Shown here: positions 11,931-23,360 of the stretch, piece after piece
Layout: each line of letters starts with the position of its first letter
How positions within the stretch are numbered: the stretch's first letter is position 1
Assembly (NCBI RefSeq): GCF_910592395.1
Contig: NC_088313.1
Location: 11,322,937 to 11,386,936 of the forward strand
Direction of reading: 5' to 3'
DNA from: Lineus longissimus
Taxonomy: Eukaryota; Nemertea; Pilidiophora; Heteronemertea; Lineidae
Length of the DNA: 64,000 bases
Notes under the pieces: generated by a model
What the model was told of the DNA's origin: nothing
What the model saw: only the letters and a program-made list of their open reading frames with translations
Databases searched by the model: none
Program-made: the position numbers and the translations under genes

Positions 11931-12334
11931 TTAACTCTTTCAGTGCCTAACCCAGGATTTGGGCATTTTCACCACCAAATATCTCACAAAAAGAATTGAG
12001 ATATACACTCATCAAAATTCTTCAAAACCATCGTCTTTACCCCCAGTTTCAATAAAGCTGTGCAAATAGGGGCATATATTGGGATTATTTTCTACCAAGT
12101 GGTATGGTATTTTTGACTGATTTTCACCATTTTTCACGTTAAATAAGGAGTGGCACTGGCAGACCCCACCCCACCCTCTCAGTTGAAAAAAATTATTCAA
12201 TTTGGTCGCCGCAGGCCAGAGAAACCATATAAAACACATTAAAGTAGCTGGGGACATCTGGTGTCGTCTGGGGGACTAAAATACAGCTACAAAAATTGAG
12301 GTCATACATACATGATCTTGGCACTGAGAGTTAA
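11931..12334. mobile_element. MITE with TTAACTCTTTCAGTGCC-type TIRs
   Basis: TTAACTCTTTCAGTGCC at the left is inverted at the right as GGCACTGAGAGTTAA. About 400 bp long, with no transposase. The TAA at both ends is consistent with a 3 bp target duplication. The end resembles that of the MITE at 2945-3999 in position and style, but the core differs. Confidence 0.65.
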
Positions 12335-13155
12335 AAGGCAGATTAAAATCCACAAATGAAACTCGCACACTCTAATGAAATAGAAACGAAGTCAACAGTT
12401 ACTTTTCTCCTTACACTTTACTAGTACAAGCAGGCAATCAAAGCGACTTGGACACTTTTTTGGCTTCAGCATAGCGATTGTAATACCTAGATAGTTCTAT
12501 GTTTTCGTGGATGACTACTTTATCACTCACAATGATTTCAAAACAAAGTACCAGAACGTCTTGAAAGACTGATTGCATTGTTAAATACGACTTACAAATC
12601 TTTTAAATATTCTAACCAAAGAAGCGGACTGACGACAGGGGAATTAAATATGACATGAATGACCCTTGATTGTCGCATTGTGCTGGACTGGGTTGGTTGC
12701 AGGGTCTTCCACCTGCATGACAAAACAACAAGAAAACGACGACAGACAAACTTCAGACTGGCCAATGTCAAAGTATACTTTGTCAAGAGGAAATAACGTT
12801 GGACCTGGATGTTCTTTGGATATAGGCAGCAAGGTCATTCTCAGCAAATTATTAATAAATTCCCCAAAGGTAATCGATATCAACTAAAATCGTGGCTGCT
12901 ACATGTTGAATTTGTGCTAAACAAACATACTTGTTGGCAGTAAAATCAACTAAATCAATTGACGCCATGTTTGGAAAAATCATTCAGAGAATGTTGGTTG
13001 TCATGCCACTGAAATCGATTCTGATGTGAGTGAATGCCCTGCAAGGTAAAATTTGGTTGTCATTTTTCAAAAATTCTGTTTGAATGATGCCACCTTGGCC
13101 TGGTACTCGTAGTGGTAGTACTTAACCCTCCTACGTTATTTCCTCTTGACTTGGT
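12335..13155. other. Non-coding; likely 3' flank of the PPP1R3-type gene
   Basis: No protein-like frame on either strand. On the minus strand this is downstream of the stop codon at 13156 and may hold the 3' UTR. No polyadenylation site could be fixed. Confidence 0.4.
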
Positions 13156-14211
13156 TTAATAGTACGGCGTTTCTCGATTGACATGACTCCAACTTGAATA
13201 TTCAGACCAAGAATCCACATAGTCAAAATTTGGCTTGAAGTCAGAAGTGTATGGCTTGTCACTTGGTAGCGTCAACTGTGTATCCACCGACATAACTGAA
13301 TAGGTCGAGACAACCTTGTAATTCCTGCCCTCCGCACTATCCCAGAATTGTCCCTCATCACATTCGTAACAAATACAGAACTCCACTGCCTGGTTAAGCT
13401 TTAATGTTGATGGTACTGTGATTTCGAATGAGAAAGTGTCATACATAACTTGTGCAGAACTATCATCTGCACCACAGGGCACATATGTTGCTACAATGTC
13501 CATGCTACTTTTCCAAGAATCAAAACTGCACCGTACAAAAACATTTTTGTTAAACGATAAATTCTTAACTTTAATGGTCCCCATCACGTTATAGTCTTTT
13601 AGAATTACATTTTCAAGTGAGACATTTTGTGTGTTCAATTTTAGTCGAAAGTTCATGTAATCTGAAGCTGGTTGTGGAAACTCAAGTGATAGCGGGGGTG
13701 CCTGAGAAACACCTGCTGAAGCCCCTTGTGTCAGTGAAGCCAAAAGTTGCGGCTGCAATTTGGGTGGCATGTCAGATGATTCAGTCATTACTTTCACCTT
13801 CGTTAGGGACAAGCCCCTCGCGTCTGCAAATGTCACTCTCTTTTTTGACATATTTCTTTGTGATATTTCCGATTGCGTTAGACCAGAACTGAAGATGAAA
13901 TCCGAGGTCTCATCTTCCTCGTCTGAACTGCATTCTGATGTTGGAGAACTCATAAGAGACGTCGATTCAGAATCATCAAATGTTTTTGGTTTCATAATGA
14001 TGATGGGCTTCAGAGGGCGACAAGCAACGCGGCATTTCACACTGTATCCTTTGTTGTGGAACTCATCATCATATCCGAAGAAATCAAGATGAGGGGGGCT
14101 TGCAGCGAGCAAATATGAAGCAAAATCGACAGGCATTTTCAGAGAGTTAAAGTGGTCCGTTGCACAATCAAAATAATTTGATGGACCGTGACTGAGAACT
14201 TGTAACATCAC
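13156..14211 (-). CDS. Protein phosphatase 1 regulatory subunit 3 (glycogen-targeting, CBM21)
   Basis: This 351 aa single-exon frame is a glycogen-targeting subunit of protein phosphatase 1. Such proteins bring the PP1 catalytic subunit to glycogen and glycogen synthase in the cytosol, favouring glycogen storage. Residues 26-40 (MPVDFASYLLAASPP) match the conserved N-terminal patch of the vertebrate B/C-type subunits. KKRVTFAD at about 123-130 is the RVxF docking motif for PP1. Residues ~185-302 form a CBM21 glycogen-binding domain, with the WDSAEGRNY signature at 290-298. A Ser/Glu-rich acidic linker lies at 80-104. Intronless coding is also seen in some vertebrate paralogues. The first ATG is taken as the start; an internal Met at residue 26 is an alternative. 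No disruption is visible. B, C or D orthology cannot be decided here, so no symbol is given. Confidence 0.93.
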   Translation of the reverse strand: MMLQVLSHGPSNYFDCATDHFNSLKMPVDFASYLLAASPPHLDFFGYDDEFHNKGYSVKCRVACRPLKPIIIMKPKTFDDSESTSLMSSPTSECSSDEEDETSDFIFSSGLTQSEISQRNMSKKRVTFADARGLSLTKVKVMTESSDMPPKLQPQLLASLTQGASAGVSQAPPLSLEFPQPASDYMNFRLKLNTQNVSLENVILKDYNVMGTIKVKNLSFNKNVFVRCSFDSWKSSMDIVATYVPCGADDSSAQVMYDTFSFEITVPSTLKLNQAVEFCICYECDEGQFWDSAEGRNYKVVSTYSVMSVDTQLTLPSDKPYTSDFKPNFDYVDSWSEYSSWSHVNRETPYY

Positions 14212-15455
14212 CTTCCTTATTGTCGTATCCCAGCATGATTGTATGGACCCCGAGGAAAGCTACACGACACTGCAGGCTGCAGCAATATACCACTACTTTA
14301 GTACTAAAATACCTCACCAGCACTTGCACTAGCAGCTAATTTAACCGTGTAACAATGCCTTATCGTTGAAATCGTGGCGACCTATGCAATTGAAACGACT
14401 TTTGGGACACTTGAATGTCAGTTGAGTTGTGCATGCACAGACTAGAGCGGATGGCGTACAGATAATGTACTGTTTTGCTATTGTGTGCATGTGTGTCCTA
14501 CATGTACTGCCCTGGTGTGTCGTCACTTCCTGCACGTGAGTTTCTGCACCAGCCTATCGCAGCACATCGAATAATGCAAGGTAACCAATCAGTGTACTGA
14601 ATTACAATTTCTATGCATAAACAATCACATGTGCTTGCTGCGCTCAGCTGATTTCTGCCAAAGCGATAGCTCCGTCTTAGTTACTATAATGGCTCTACTG
14701 TAGCTTATATATTCATACGCGCGGGTGAATTAAGGGAATATATGTCTTCCGATGCCTCGTCAGTGCCCCCCCCCCCGGCATCCCGATTCTCCCGGGCGGT
14801 TGGTTGGGTTAGGGGTAGCATTATATATAGCACTAATGCCACTAGTATAAGCTAAGCTATAGTGAATATAATATGGTGGCACTACACAGTGCGGAGGACG
14901 TTGTCAAGAGGAGCGTAGGCCCCGGGCAACCGACAGGAGGTAGTCTTTCCTGATGAGGCCTAATCATACATGATACATCATAGGCGCCATAATCCATACA
15001 TTTCTGGGTTCATATGAATCCAAATAAGAAGTCAGCAGCATTTTCATTGCATTTAATTCCCTTTGACACCACTTGGACCCTGAAAATGGTAAACAATTGA
15101 CCACGAAATGGCATGATATTTGGGATCTTCAAACGGGCCTCAATCGGTTCAAAATGAATGATTTGGGAATGCTATTACCACCGGCGGATAACCAAATGCA
15201 TCTAGTTTCTTTATTTGATGTGAAAACTTAGGGTCATCTCGGCTATTTTTTGCTATATGGCCTAGAATTTGGACGAGCGTAATTGACACTCGCACAACTA
15301 CGCCCCATGGCAGATGGAAGGTGTTACATATTAAGGCCAAACTGGGGATTGAGACTCGCTTCAGATGACACAGATTCTAGGCTCATAAAATCGCCAAAGA
15401 TCCCTCTGCATATAGAAACTAAGACCAGGGCGTCAAAGTAAATAGTATTTGGAAC
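14212..15455. other. Upstream flank of the PPP1R3-type gene; no gene recognised
   Basis: The sequence immediately upstream of the minus-strand start probably carries its promoter and 5' UTR, but no TATA box or initiator could be assigned. A C-run lies at about 14767-14777. No other feature was identified. Confidence 0.35.
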
Positions 15456-15549
15456 GGCAGGCGGTATTTGCACCACGCCACCACGGGCACCACGCGACCA
15501 CCACGCCACCACGCGAACAGGCGGAGCGATCATAATGACGATATCAAAA
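15456..15549 (+). repeat. 94 bp inverted repeat, left arm
   Basis: This arm is the reverse complement of 17460-17553 over its whole length with no mismatch seen. It contains nested CACCACG-type direct words (CCACGCCACCACGGGC, CCACCACGCCACCACGCG) and ends CGATATCAAAA. Perfect identity of arms 1.9 kb apart points to a recent element or to gene-conversion pairing. Confidence 0.85.
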
Positions 15550-17459
15550 TAGCGGTCGATTCATTGGATCATGGTTTCTTGGAACAATTATAGATGGCGT
15601 TGGCTGCTATCCTAGCCTCTCTGATGCCCGTTCTTGGGATTATTGGAATAAAGGCGTACGCCAACTACGGAAATACGTACTGAATTACCGTTGAGTAACT
15701 AGACCTACTCCAACTGACGACTGACCTGCAAAAACCATACGAGTACGAGTGGGTTATATAGTCTCCCTTTAAAGGGGTGGCCGTTCGTTTGGGTGGGGTG
15801 GGTTGGGGGGGGGGGGAGTTAGATTTATCACTCACTCGAACACGTGTGCATAGTTTCAACATACTGTTGTGTGAGAGACCCTTATTGGCGACTTTGTGTA
15901 ACTTTATCTTGCCTACCTAGCTGTTGCCTATAGTTTCCCATTAAAGGGGGACTATGTAGGAGCAGGGGGTCAAATTGGCCAACTTTAGCTGACTTATAAA
16001 CAGAGTAAGGGCATTAGGTCTTATTTGATTCATCACTGAATGTATCCCTGTTACAGGCGTGACTAGGTTAGGACAAACTGTGAGAGGTGAGAGACTCACT
16101 GGCTACTTTGTGTAACTTTATGTTGCCTACCAAGATGCTGCCTATAGTGCCCCTTTAATGGACATGTCTCGAATCTTATGCATTCTTTAGGGAAGGTGAA
16201 TCACTAGGCTTCCCAAGCCAACAAGCTTGGGAATTCTTCTTCTTATCTTCGATATTGTGATCATTATTATACATTGTATATTATTATTATAATCGACGCG
16301 CCCGCCTGACCTTTGAAGACCTTTGTTCAATGGACACCAAAGCCTAAGTTGCATTCTGTCATCTGTAGCTGTGACTAATGACACATCTACAAAATAAGTC
16401 AGTTTGATGAGAAAGTAAAGGTTTCAAACCAAAACAGGTGCCCTCTGTAATGGAACTCTTGTAAAATAAACAATCCGTCGTTGTTAAAACACTCCCGCAA
16501 TGATTTTATTTGAACGCAATATGTTGCGTAATGACTTTGGTTATAATCATGCGGAGTATGAAAGGCTGGGCTGTATCCGTCAGTACCTGACTGACGATTG
16601 GACGCATCGTTTGCATTTGGTAACCCCCCGTTTTTTTGAGAGATACAGGCAAAAGGTAAGAAAAATCTTATTTTTTATTTTCGATTTTAAGATACATCTT
16701 TATATCAATTTCTTATAAAGGAAGGACGCTATTCATGATGCTTACAACAACTTGACAGTCAAATGCATTTTCCTCGGTACACATTTTTGTCGGATGGAGG
16801 TAGCATCGTAGGCCTATTGCCCCATGATCAGCATACGTGTAGAACTACATGCTTGTACGAACAATGATTATTTGTCATTTTTTTTACTTTTAGGGCAGTA
16901 TAAAATCTTTTCTTAAAACCCCTATATTGGAAAAACACCATCCACTGAAAAAAACTTACCGAAGTTTTTCATCATCGGGCAGGCGTGGTCCTTTAATAGT
17001 AAAAATTAAAAAATACCATGGTGTTTCATATGAATATATAAATGACGTCACCCTTCATATTCAACGATGTCGCGGCTTCAAAATGATTTATTGCACCATA
17101 AGAATGTCATTTGACTCGTTCAGCGCGTTTGTAGCGCGTAGGGCCGACATGACACTAGTCAGTAGGCCCTAATGATGTATTTTAGTGACCAGGACTGTAA
17201 CTCTTTTGTGACCAGGACTGTAGCAAAATAATTTAGGGTGAGAAAATCCTTATATTTGGCCTAACAGCACCTGTTCAGAAAGTAAAAGAGTTGGACACGG
17301 ATGTGTAGCGGCTTAATAATATCCCTGCTTTTTGCGAATGCCATTAACAAGTAATAAATACTCGTAAATCCCGTCAGGCAACAACGCAGTATACCAACAT
17401 GCCATCTATAATTGGTAGGTGTAACCACAACTCTCAAGTGTCTGTGGTCTGATGGTCTG
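15550..17459. other. Interior of the 94 bp inverted-repeat pair
   Basis: No transposase is visible. A repeated ~80 bp segment (GTGTAACTTTATNTTGCCTACC and GCCTATAGT..CCCNTTTAA words) occurs at about 15870-15950 and 16082-16160. A frame at 16500-16718 runs into AAAAGGTAAGA and could include an exon end, but it has no recognisable family. Confidence 0.4.
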
Positions 17460-17553
17460 TTTTGATATCGTCATTATGATCGCTCCGCCTGTTCGCGTGG
17501 TGGCGTGGTGGTCGCGTGGTGCCCGTGGTGGCGTGGTGCAAATACCGCCTGCC
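17460..17553 (-). repeat. 94 bp inverted repeat, right arm
   Basis: Exact inverse partner of 15456-15549. Outside the arms the flanks (GGTCTG versus GGTCGA) are no longer complementary. Confidence 0.85.
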
Positions 17554-17925
17554 ATTTGGAACAGGTTGGACGGCCCATTCATGAACATTGAAACGGCCTG
17601 CGTCTTAAGAACTACATTTCTCTAGGGCGGGGACAAAACGGACCCCGACCCCACTGTGTAGGGCCACCTATATTGACATTTTGGGTTATGACTTTTGAAC
17701 ACAGACTTATTCGATTTTCCCGGTAGTGGCGCCGCTGTCTAATCGTGAAAAATATGACAAGTCCATAGCCATTGTAATATTCACCGAGCATTATCCATGA
17801 GTTATATGAAAAAAATATCTAAATACAAAAGATGTATTTTTTTGGCATAAAGAATACAATACAATACATGATGAAAAAAATCATTGCTCTCTTGGAGAGC
17901 GCACATGATGAAATTCTTCGGGGTT

Positions 17926-19298
17926 AAGGTCTCGTTAGGGAGTTTTTCCCAAATGTACGCGATGATGACGTGCCCCGTTAACAGGACGTAACATCTATTT
18001 TAAAATGTGTTTCCAAAGTGAATGCATTAGGACAACCCATTTGTGTCGTATATCACTGGAAACGCCCGATTCCCCTGATTCTGCAGGATGTTAAATCGGG
18101 CATTTTATTTCTTTAAATAAATCATAAGCGTCGCATTTGCTCCTAGCTCTGTTCACCATCCCAAATGGCAATATTGCCAATTGGGCCGGACAATCACGAA
18201 AACCCCAAAATATTATACATTTCTTCCTGAATAATTCTTACAGAGACCATTCTCCCATGAAAGACAGTTGCTTACGCTACAGAAAAAAAAAAAATCGAGG
18301 GTCAACCATTGAACTTTTGAGATATGTTGAATTTTGCACAAATCAGCGAAAAACGCACCAACTGGCACTGGACGGCATTTCAACACAGGCCCGACGCACA
18401 TCCCAACAACAGTATAAATGCGTAGTTTCTTGTTAGCCGCCTATTGAGTAGCGCTCTAGGTTTCAGAAACTCAAAAAAACATGTCTTTGCCAAAACAACT
18501 CCTGAATCAACACTGACATACTCTAAGGACCGAGAAATCAATGATTTTAGGAACTACGGTCAGGGCTTGGCCGCGCATGAATAAAAAAAACAACTCCCTA
18601 ATGAGACCTAAAGGGGCTCAGTACACAATTAAATCTGCTGTAGGGTCCGTGTACACTCATACATTTTCGTGATTTAAAAATAATTCAATGCTGCAAATTT
18701 GATCAAACTTTGGAGAAGTTTAGTCCTATATCGTGTCAATGTCATAAGTGAATTTTAGAAAGTTCCAGTGATTTTAAATTGTTTTATTAGAGTTTTTGTG
18801 AGACATGCCAGAATATGACACGATGCGTGGCCGTGTTTACTGTCAGTGAGAGAATATCTTTCCGACCCCGAAAAATCTAGAAAAGGAGTTCCTATTTCAA
18901 AAGCGACCTGAACCGTGTTAGTTGATATCATTCAAAATCGATAAAGCTTAAAATTATGTTTGCAAACCAAATAACTAACATTCCAGGCAGTATTTAGGCA
19001 TGACAGGACTTTTTTGTACTATGGTACCACGGTTACCACGCATCCTCTATGCAATATTGCTAAATGGGATGGTGAACAAAGCTAGGAGCAAATGCGACGC
19101 TTATGATTTATTTAAAGAAATAAAATGCCCAATTTAACATCTTGCAGAATCAGAGGAATCGGGCGTTTCCAGTGATATACGACACAAATTGGTTGTCCTC
19201 ATGCAATCACTTTGGAAACGCATTTTAGATGTTACGTCCTGTTTAATGGGGCGCGTCATCATCGCGTACAGTTGGGAAAAACTCCCTAACGAGACCTT
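17926..19298. mobile_element. 1.37 kb non-autonomous DNA transposon with ~250 bp TIRs
   Basis: AAGGTCTCGTTAGGGAGTTT at 17926 is inverted at 19298, and similarity between the arms extends about 250 bp inward (to ~18180 and from ~19050), including a region around TTGCTCCTAGCTCTGTTCAC. Arm identity is high but imperfect. An additional inverted end-like motif (CTCCCTAATGAGACC) lies internally at about 18593-18609, so a related element may be nested inside. No transposase is encoded. TTAA on the left against TTAT on the right leaves the target duplication unclear. A truncated relative lies at 691-845. Confidence 0.8.
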
Positions 19299-19339
19299 AT
19301 AAGGTTTTATGAATCCCAGGAAAAAATTAATCATTAACT

Positions 19340-19800
19340 TTGATAGTAGAATTATTAACTCTTTAATGATTTAAGCATTAAAACTTAAAAGTTGCATCAT
19401 TAACTTGTTGATGATTTGATTCTTAAAGATAATGATTTGATTCTTAAAGATAATGATTTGAACACTAAAGGTTAAAAGTTATTTCGCCGCATTTAATAGT
19501 TGATTACCAAATTTTAATGATCAAATCACCACTTAATAATCGATTCTTAAATGATCGATCATCAAATGCCTGAAGCCATAATGATCGATCACTAAATGAT
19601 TTTAATGATCAATTCCTTAATGATGATTATCAACGTTCTTTGATAATCATCATTAAAATTTTAATGAGTGATTGTAAAAGGCATTTAATGATCGATCATA
19701 AAATTTTTTGGATTTGATTATTAAGTTAGAACTTTAATGATCAAATCCGTAAAATTTCATGATCGATCATTGAATGCCTTTTACACAATCACTCACTTTA
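19340..19800. repeat. AT-rich palindromic tract built on ATGATCGATCAT
   Basis: ATGATCGATCAT-like palindromes, TTAATGAT words and their variants recur many times across about 460 bp. A longer inverted pair (TGAGTGATTGTAAAAGGCAT near 19663 and its inverse near 19778-19797) could extrude as a cruciform. It has no coding potential. Confidence 0.75.
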
Positions 19801-20171
19801 AAAAAGCAATGAAACAATACATTTCTTGTTTAGCTTACAGCTTTATTGATGTAAGGGTAATCGAAGGTAAAAGTCGGTGTATACCGAGGTTGAAGATGAA
19901 AGGACCAGGGTAAAATAAAATTTAACACGACCACTGTGAAAAGCCACAGAAATACAGCAACAATAATTGTCCAAGGTAAATTCAACACTTTTAAGCATAT
20001 TCTTGATTTACAATACACATGGAAGTCAGCTTATAACGAGGTTGAAGACCAAGGGTAAAATAAAATTTAACACAACCACAGACTGTGAAAAGCCACAGAA
20101 ATACAGCAACAATAAAATTTCCCTAGGTAAATTCAACACTTTTAAGCATATAGTCATGGAAAGAAGTTACA

Positions 20172-20368
20172 GGGCTAGACAAGTAGATTAACTTTCTTCC
20201 CTGTGCTGTACAAAAATGGCATTCAATGTCAGCTAGTTCCCACTTTACACGGATAAGGTAATCCTTAGGCACTAGTAGCTATGTAAAGTAGGAATTATTG
20301 CCAACATTAGACCCCATTTTTCCAGTATTGGGCAACACGGGGAGGAAAGTAATTTACTTGTCTAGCCC
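20172..20368. mobile_element. MITE inside tandem unit, copy 1
   Basis: GGGCTAGACAAGTAGATTAA at the left is matched inversely by AATTTACTTGTCTAGCCC at the right. It is about 197 bp, non-coding, and almost identical to the copy at 20568-20763. Confidence 0.75.
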
Positions 20369-20567
20369 AAAAAACATTTTACCACGACTGTATGCTTGAT
20401 TTGCAATACACATGAAAGTCAGTGTATACCGAGGTTGAAGATGAAGGGACCAGGGTAAAATAAAATTTAACACCACCACTGTGAAAAGCCACAGAAATAC
20501 AGCAACAATAAAATTGTCCTAGGTAAATTCAACACTTTTAAGCATATAGTCATGGAAAGAAGTTACA

Positions 20568-20763
20568 GGGCTAGACAAGTAGATTAACTTTCTTCCCTGT
20601 GCTGTACAAAAATTGCATTCAATGTCAGCTAGTTCCCACTTTACACGGATAAGGTAATCCTTAGGCACTAGTAGCTATGTAAAGTAGGAACTATTGCCGA
20701 CATTAGACCCCATTTTTCCAGTATTGGCAACACGGGGAGGAAAGTAATTTACTTGTCTAGCCC
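20568..20763. mobile_element. MITE inside tandem unit, copy 2
   Basis: Same TIRs and interior as 20172-20368, with only scattered differences. The flanking tandem-unit sequence is shared too, so it was duplicated together with the unit and not inserted twice. Confidence 0.75.
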
Positions 20764-20929
20764 AAAAAACATTTTACCACGACTGTATGCTTGATTTGTA
20801 TGAAAGTCAGTGTATACCGAGGTTGAAGACCAAGGGCGGGTAAAATAAAATTTAACACAACCACTGTGAAAAGCCACAGAAGTACAGCAACAATTGTCCA
20901 CTCCTAGTCCTACATGAACGTATTTACAA

Positions 20930-21161
20930 CCACTGTTTACTACCAGACGAGGGTAATTGCAGTAACTATCGTCAAAATGGCGGAGGAGTCGGTCTTGCTT
21001 AGATTATTTGCTAGATAGCAATCTACGAGATAAGTTGCAATATCCATACTATGCATTTAGATCCGAGGTTGAAATATATAGTCTCCATTTGGTTTGGTGT
21101 CGACACTTGCCGCCATTTTGATGAGGGTACTGACTTACCCTCGTCCGGTAGTCCACAGTGG
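20930..21161. mobile_element. 232 bp MITE 3' of the BEN-domain gene
   Basis: CCACTGTTTACTACC..ACGAGGGTAA on the left is the inverse of TTACCCTCGTCCGGTAGTCCACAGTGG-type sequence on the right. An inner second pair is formed by AAAATGGCGG and CCGCCATTTT. It lies just beyond the stop codon (21184) of the minus-strand gene, probably in or near its 3' UTR. Confidence 0.8.
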
Positions 21162-21183
21162 CATCACAAACATGTCCAATCAT

Positions 21184-23209
21184 TTATTTGTCTGTGGTGA
21201 TGGCGTCTTCATTATCAATATCGTTTTCCTTGTCCTTTGAAACGAGCGGCTGGGCTATCCTTTTCGAATTGTTAAACTTAGATGTAAAGAAACTGCTCTT
21301 CCATTGATGGCCAGGAAAGTGCTCTTCCGTTATCTCTGAAATCATAGCGAAAAATGTGTTATAATTCATAAATGTCTGAGCTTTTTGTCACGAAATTCAT
21401 CCCTCGCCGAGATTTGAATTTAGGTCTTGTCATTAGCAATGAAGCCTTAATTTGGTACACCCTTAAAGGGAGCCTATTGGCAGTTTGCTAGCCGTCTGAA
21501 CTGGTCTGATTATCTTACCAAGTTGGTGCCATCAGGGTCTAATTTTGCCATAGATTGCAAGTAAAATGCATAATATTCGCATATGAACCATAATTTTGTT
21601 GTTCTTAAATGCTGGCGCCACCTGTTGGTGTAGATTCTGTTCTAACATGAGCCTACTTAATTAGCAAGCTCGCAATAGGGACCCTTCAAAATTTGCCAAT
21701 AGGTGCCAAAGTAGGTGACAAGTTTTTGAAACAATCAACGTCAAATAGGGGGCGCTTATCAAAATGGTCCCTATCTTAGGCCCATATATATAAATTACCT
21801 CAAAGAGTCAACCTGGCCTGGCCTGGCCTGGCCTGGCCTAGTCTTAGAGCAACAGACACAACAATAATAGCTCACTGTGCGACCATGTAAACTACATGAA
21901 ATATCTCTAGAAACTTTACTAGTGTCAACAATATCTGCCACTAAGAATTACATCTATAATTTCCTCTTTGGGCAGATCCCCAGAGTGCCTAACCACTGCT
22001 GGTGATTGGTTATGTTACATGCAGATGCTCGATTTGCACTGATACTGAATGTTTATGTGCCTTGCCCTGTAGACTATATACGTAGACCCGATATGACTGC
22101 ATCTTGATAGTAGTTCGGATTTGTTTCCTTCAGTTAGTCCAGTTTTCTTGCTCACCCTTGACAGTAAAACCTGAAGTTACAAACATTTTTTTCTATTATT
22201 TTATTAGAATTTTAATCATGAGCTTTTTTTTACCTTTGATCTTCATAATAAGACCTTTGTCTGCAGCTGGCTTAACCTCTTCACCTGCTTTTACTTTTGG
22301 ACCCTTCTTTCCACTCATACTATGGTTCTGCAAGTATTCCCTGCCAAACACAGCCTCTGTCAGGTCGCCACAGAATCTCGACATACTGGTTACAACCTGG
22401 ATCATCTCCCATGCCTTCTTGGGAACTTTCAAATCACCTGAGGGTGCATGGAGGACCTAAAACATACATACAAATAAAAACATGATTTGTGAGAATATTG
22501 AATGGACGATATTGAATACCGGTACCAAAAACTGATTTGATGTGATCAATTTCACCAATCACCTATACCAGCTGATTGAGATTCAGACACCAGGCTCATG
22601 GCATACAGTACCACTCACCCATTCAAAGTCACCTTAAATACGGCTGGTATCAAATTGTGGCATTCACAAGGCACAAGAGCTATGACCAATCACTCACCAG
22701 CCGATTCAGACCCCAGGCTAATGGCAATACCACTTACCCAGGATTCCTTATACAGCAATCACTTTTGTAAATATGAATGCACAAAATTATGTAACAGTTC
22801 GCTTACAATATATCCCAATTTTCAGCCACAACCAAAGGGTTAAGTTGCAGCCCCTATGGGAAATTGATGGTGGTTGCTACAGTAATGATACTCACAATCT
22901 TCTCTCCCTTGACTGTATGTAATACAGTGTCAGCTTGCTTGGCCTTAGGACCGGGAGTTGCAGCCACATGTATCGGTTTTGCTGGAGTTGCTACTGTGCC
23001 TACTTGGGTCTGCAAAGTTGGTTGTAATGGTTGTTTGTTGGCTACCACAAAATCCACTGGACTTTGACGACTGGCAACTACGGAATTGGCTGGACTACGT
23101 TGAACTGGTTTAGCTGTATTAGACTTCATTGGAATGATCTCCATTTCCCTGTTCTTCTTTTTCAAAACATGTACAGTTTTTTTCAGGTCATCAACAACTC
23201 TTGTCAAAT
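21184..23209 (-). CDS. BEN-domain protein, last three exons (partial gene)
   Basis: Three minus-strand exons join in frame: 23209-22896, 22456-22234 and 21335-21184 (stop TAA). Each intron has GT-AG borders and the phases agree (0 and 1). The first exon encodes a short Lys-rich coiled-coil-like stretch (DLKKTVHVLKKKNREME) and a Pro/Val/Ala-rich linker. The second and third encode a BEN domain: GDLKVPKKAWEMI, SRFCGDLTEAVFGREYL, NHSMSG and, after the last intron, EITEEHFPGHQWKSS. BEN domains bind DNA or chromatin partners, usually in transcriptional repression. The C-terminal tail is acidic. Five-prime exons are missing and must lie to the right of 23209. The MITE-rich tract begins right after the stop. 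The product cannot be placed in a named BEND subfamily. Confidence 0.75.
21808..21840. repeat. (GGCCT)n microsatellite
   Basis: Five consecutive GGCCT units in the second intron of the BEN-domain gene. Confidence 0.85.
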
Positions 23210-23252
23210 CTAGGAAAACAGATGTACAATTATGTTAATTTTGTTGTTGTAG

Positions 23253-23360
23253 GAAAGTGAGCAGGATTTTGCAATTGGCCACAAAGATGGTTCATCATCT
23301 GCCTGAGGATATGGAAGACAAAGTTGTACCGGCAAGCGCACAAACAGAGAAATGAGTGAA
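23253..23360 (+). pseudogene. Decayed duplicate of the exon at 24166-24273
   Basis: It is 108 bp, preceded by TTGTTGTTGTAG and followed by GTAAGT, and closely similar to the exon 913 bp downstream (both start GAAAGTGAGCA and end near AACAGAGAAATGAG). Its frame has a TGA where the downstream copy is open. The flanking intron sequence, including ATTCCGGATGATA and TTGTCCAATT words, is also repeated, so exon and intron were duplicated as a block. Confidence 0.6.

Larger units (their letters stand above)
19870..20930. repeat. ~392 bp tandem array containing an amplified MITE
   Basis: The marker GTCAGTGTATACCGAGGTTGA, with variants, occurs at about 19873, 20022, 20413 and 20805. The last three are spaced 391-392 bp. 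The two complete units each hold the MITE described separately. The first unit (19873-20021) lacks it and is only ~150 bp long. The array is therefore a basic ~150-195 bp unit that acquired a MITE and was then duplicated. Confidence 0.85.

Noticed and set aside
17926-19298. piggyBac assignment from a TTAA at the left edge
   Set aside because: The right edge reads TTAT and the end does not start with the expected CCC-type terminus.
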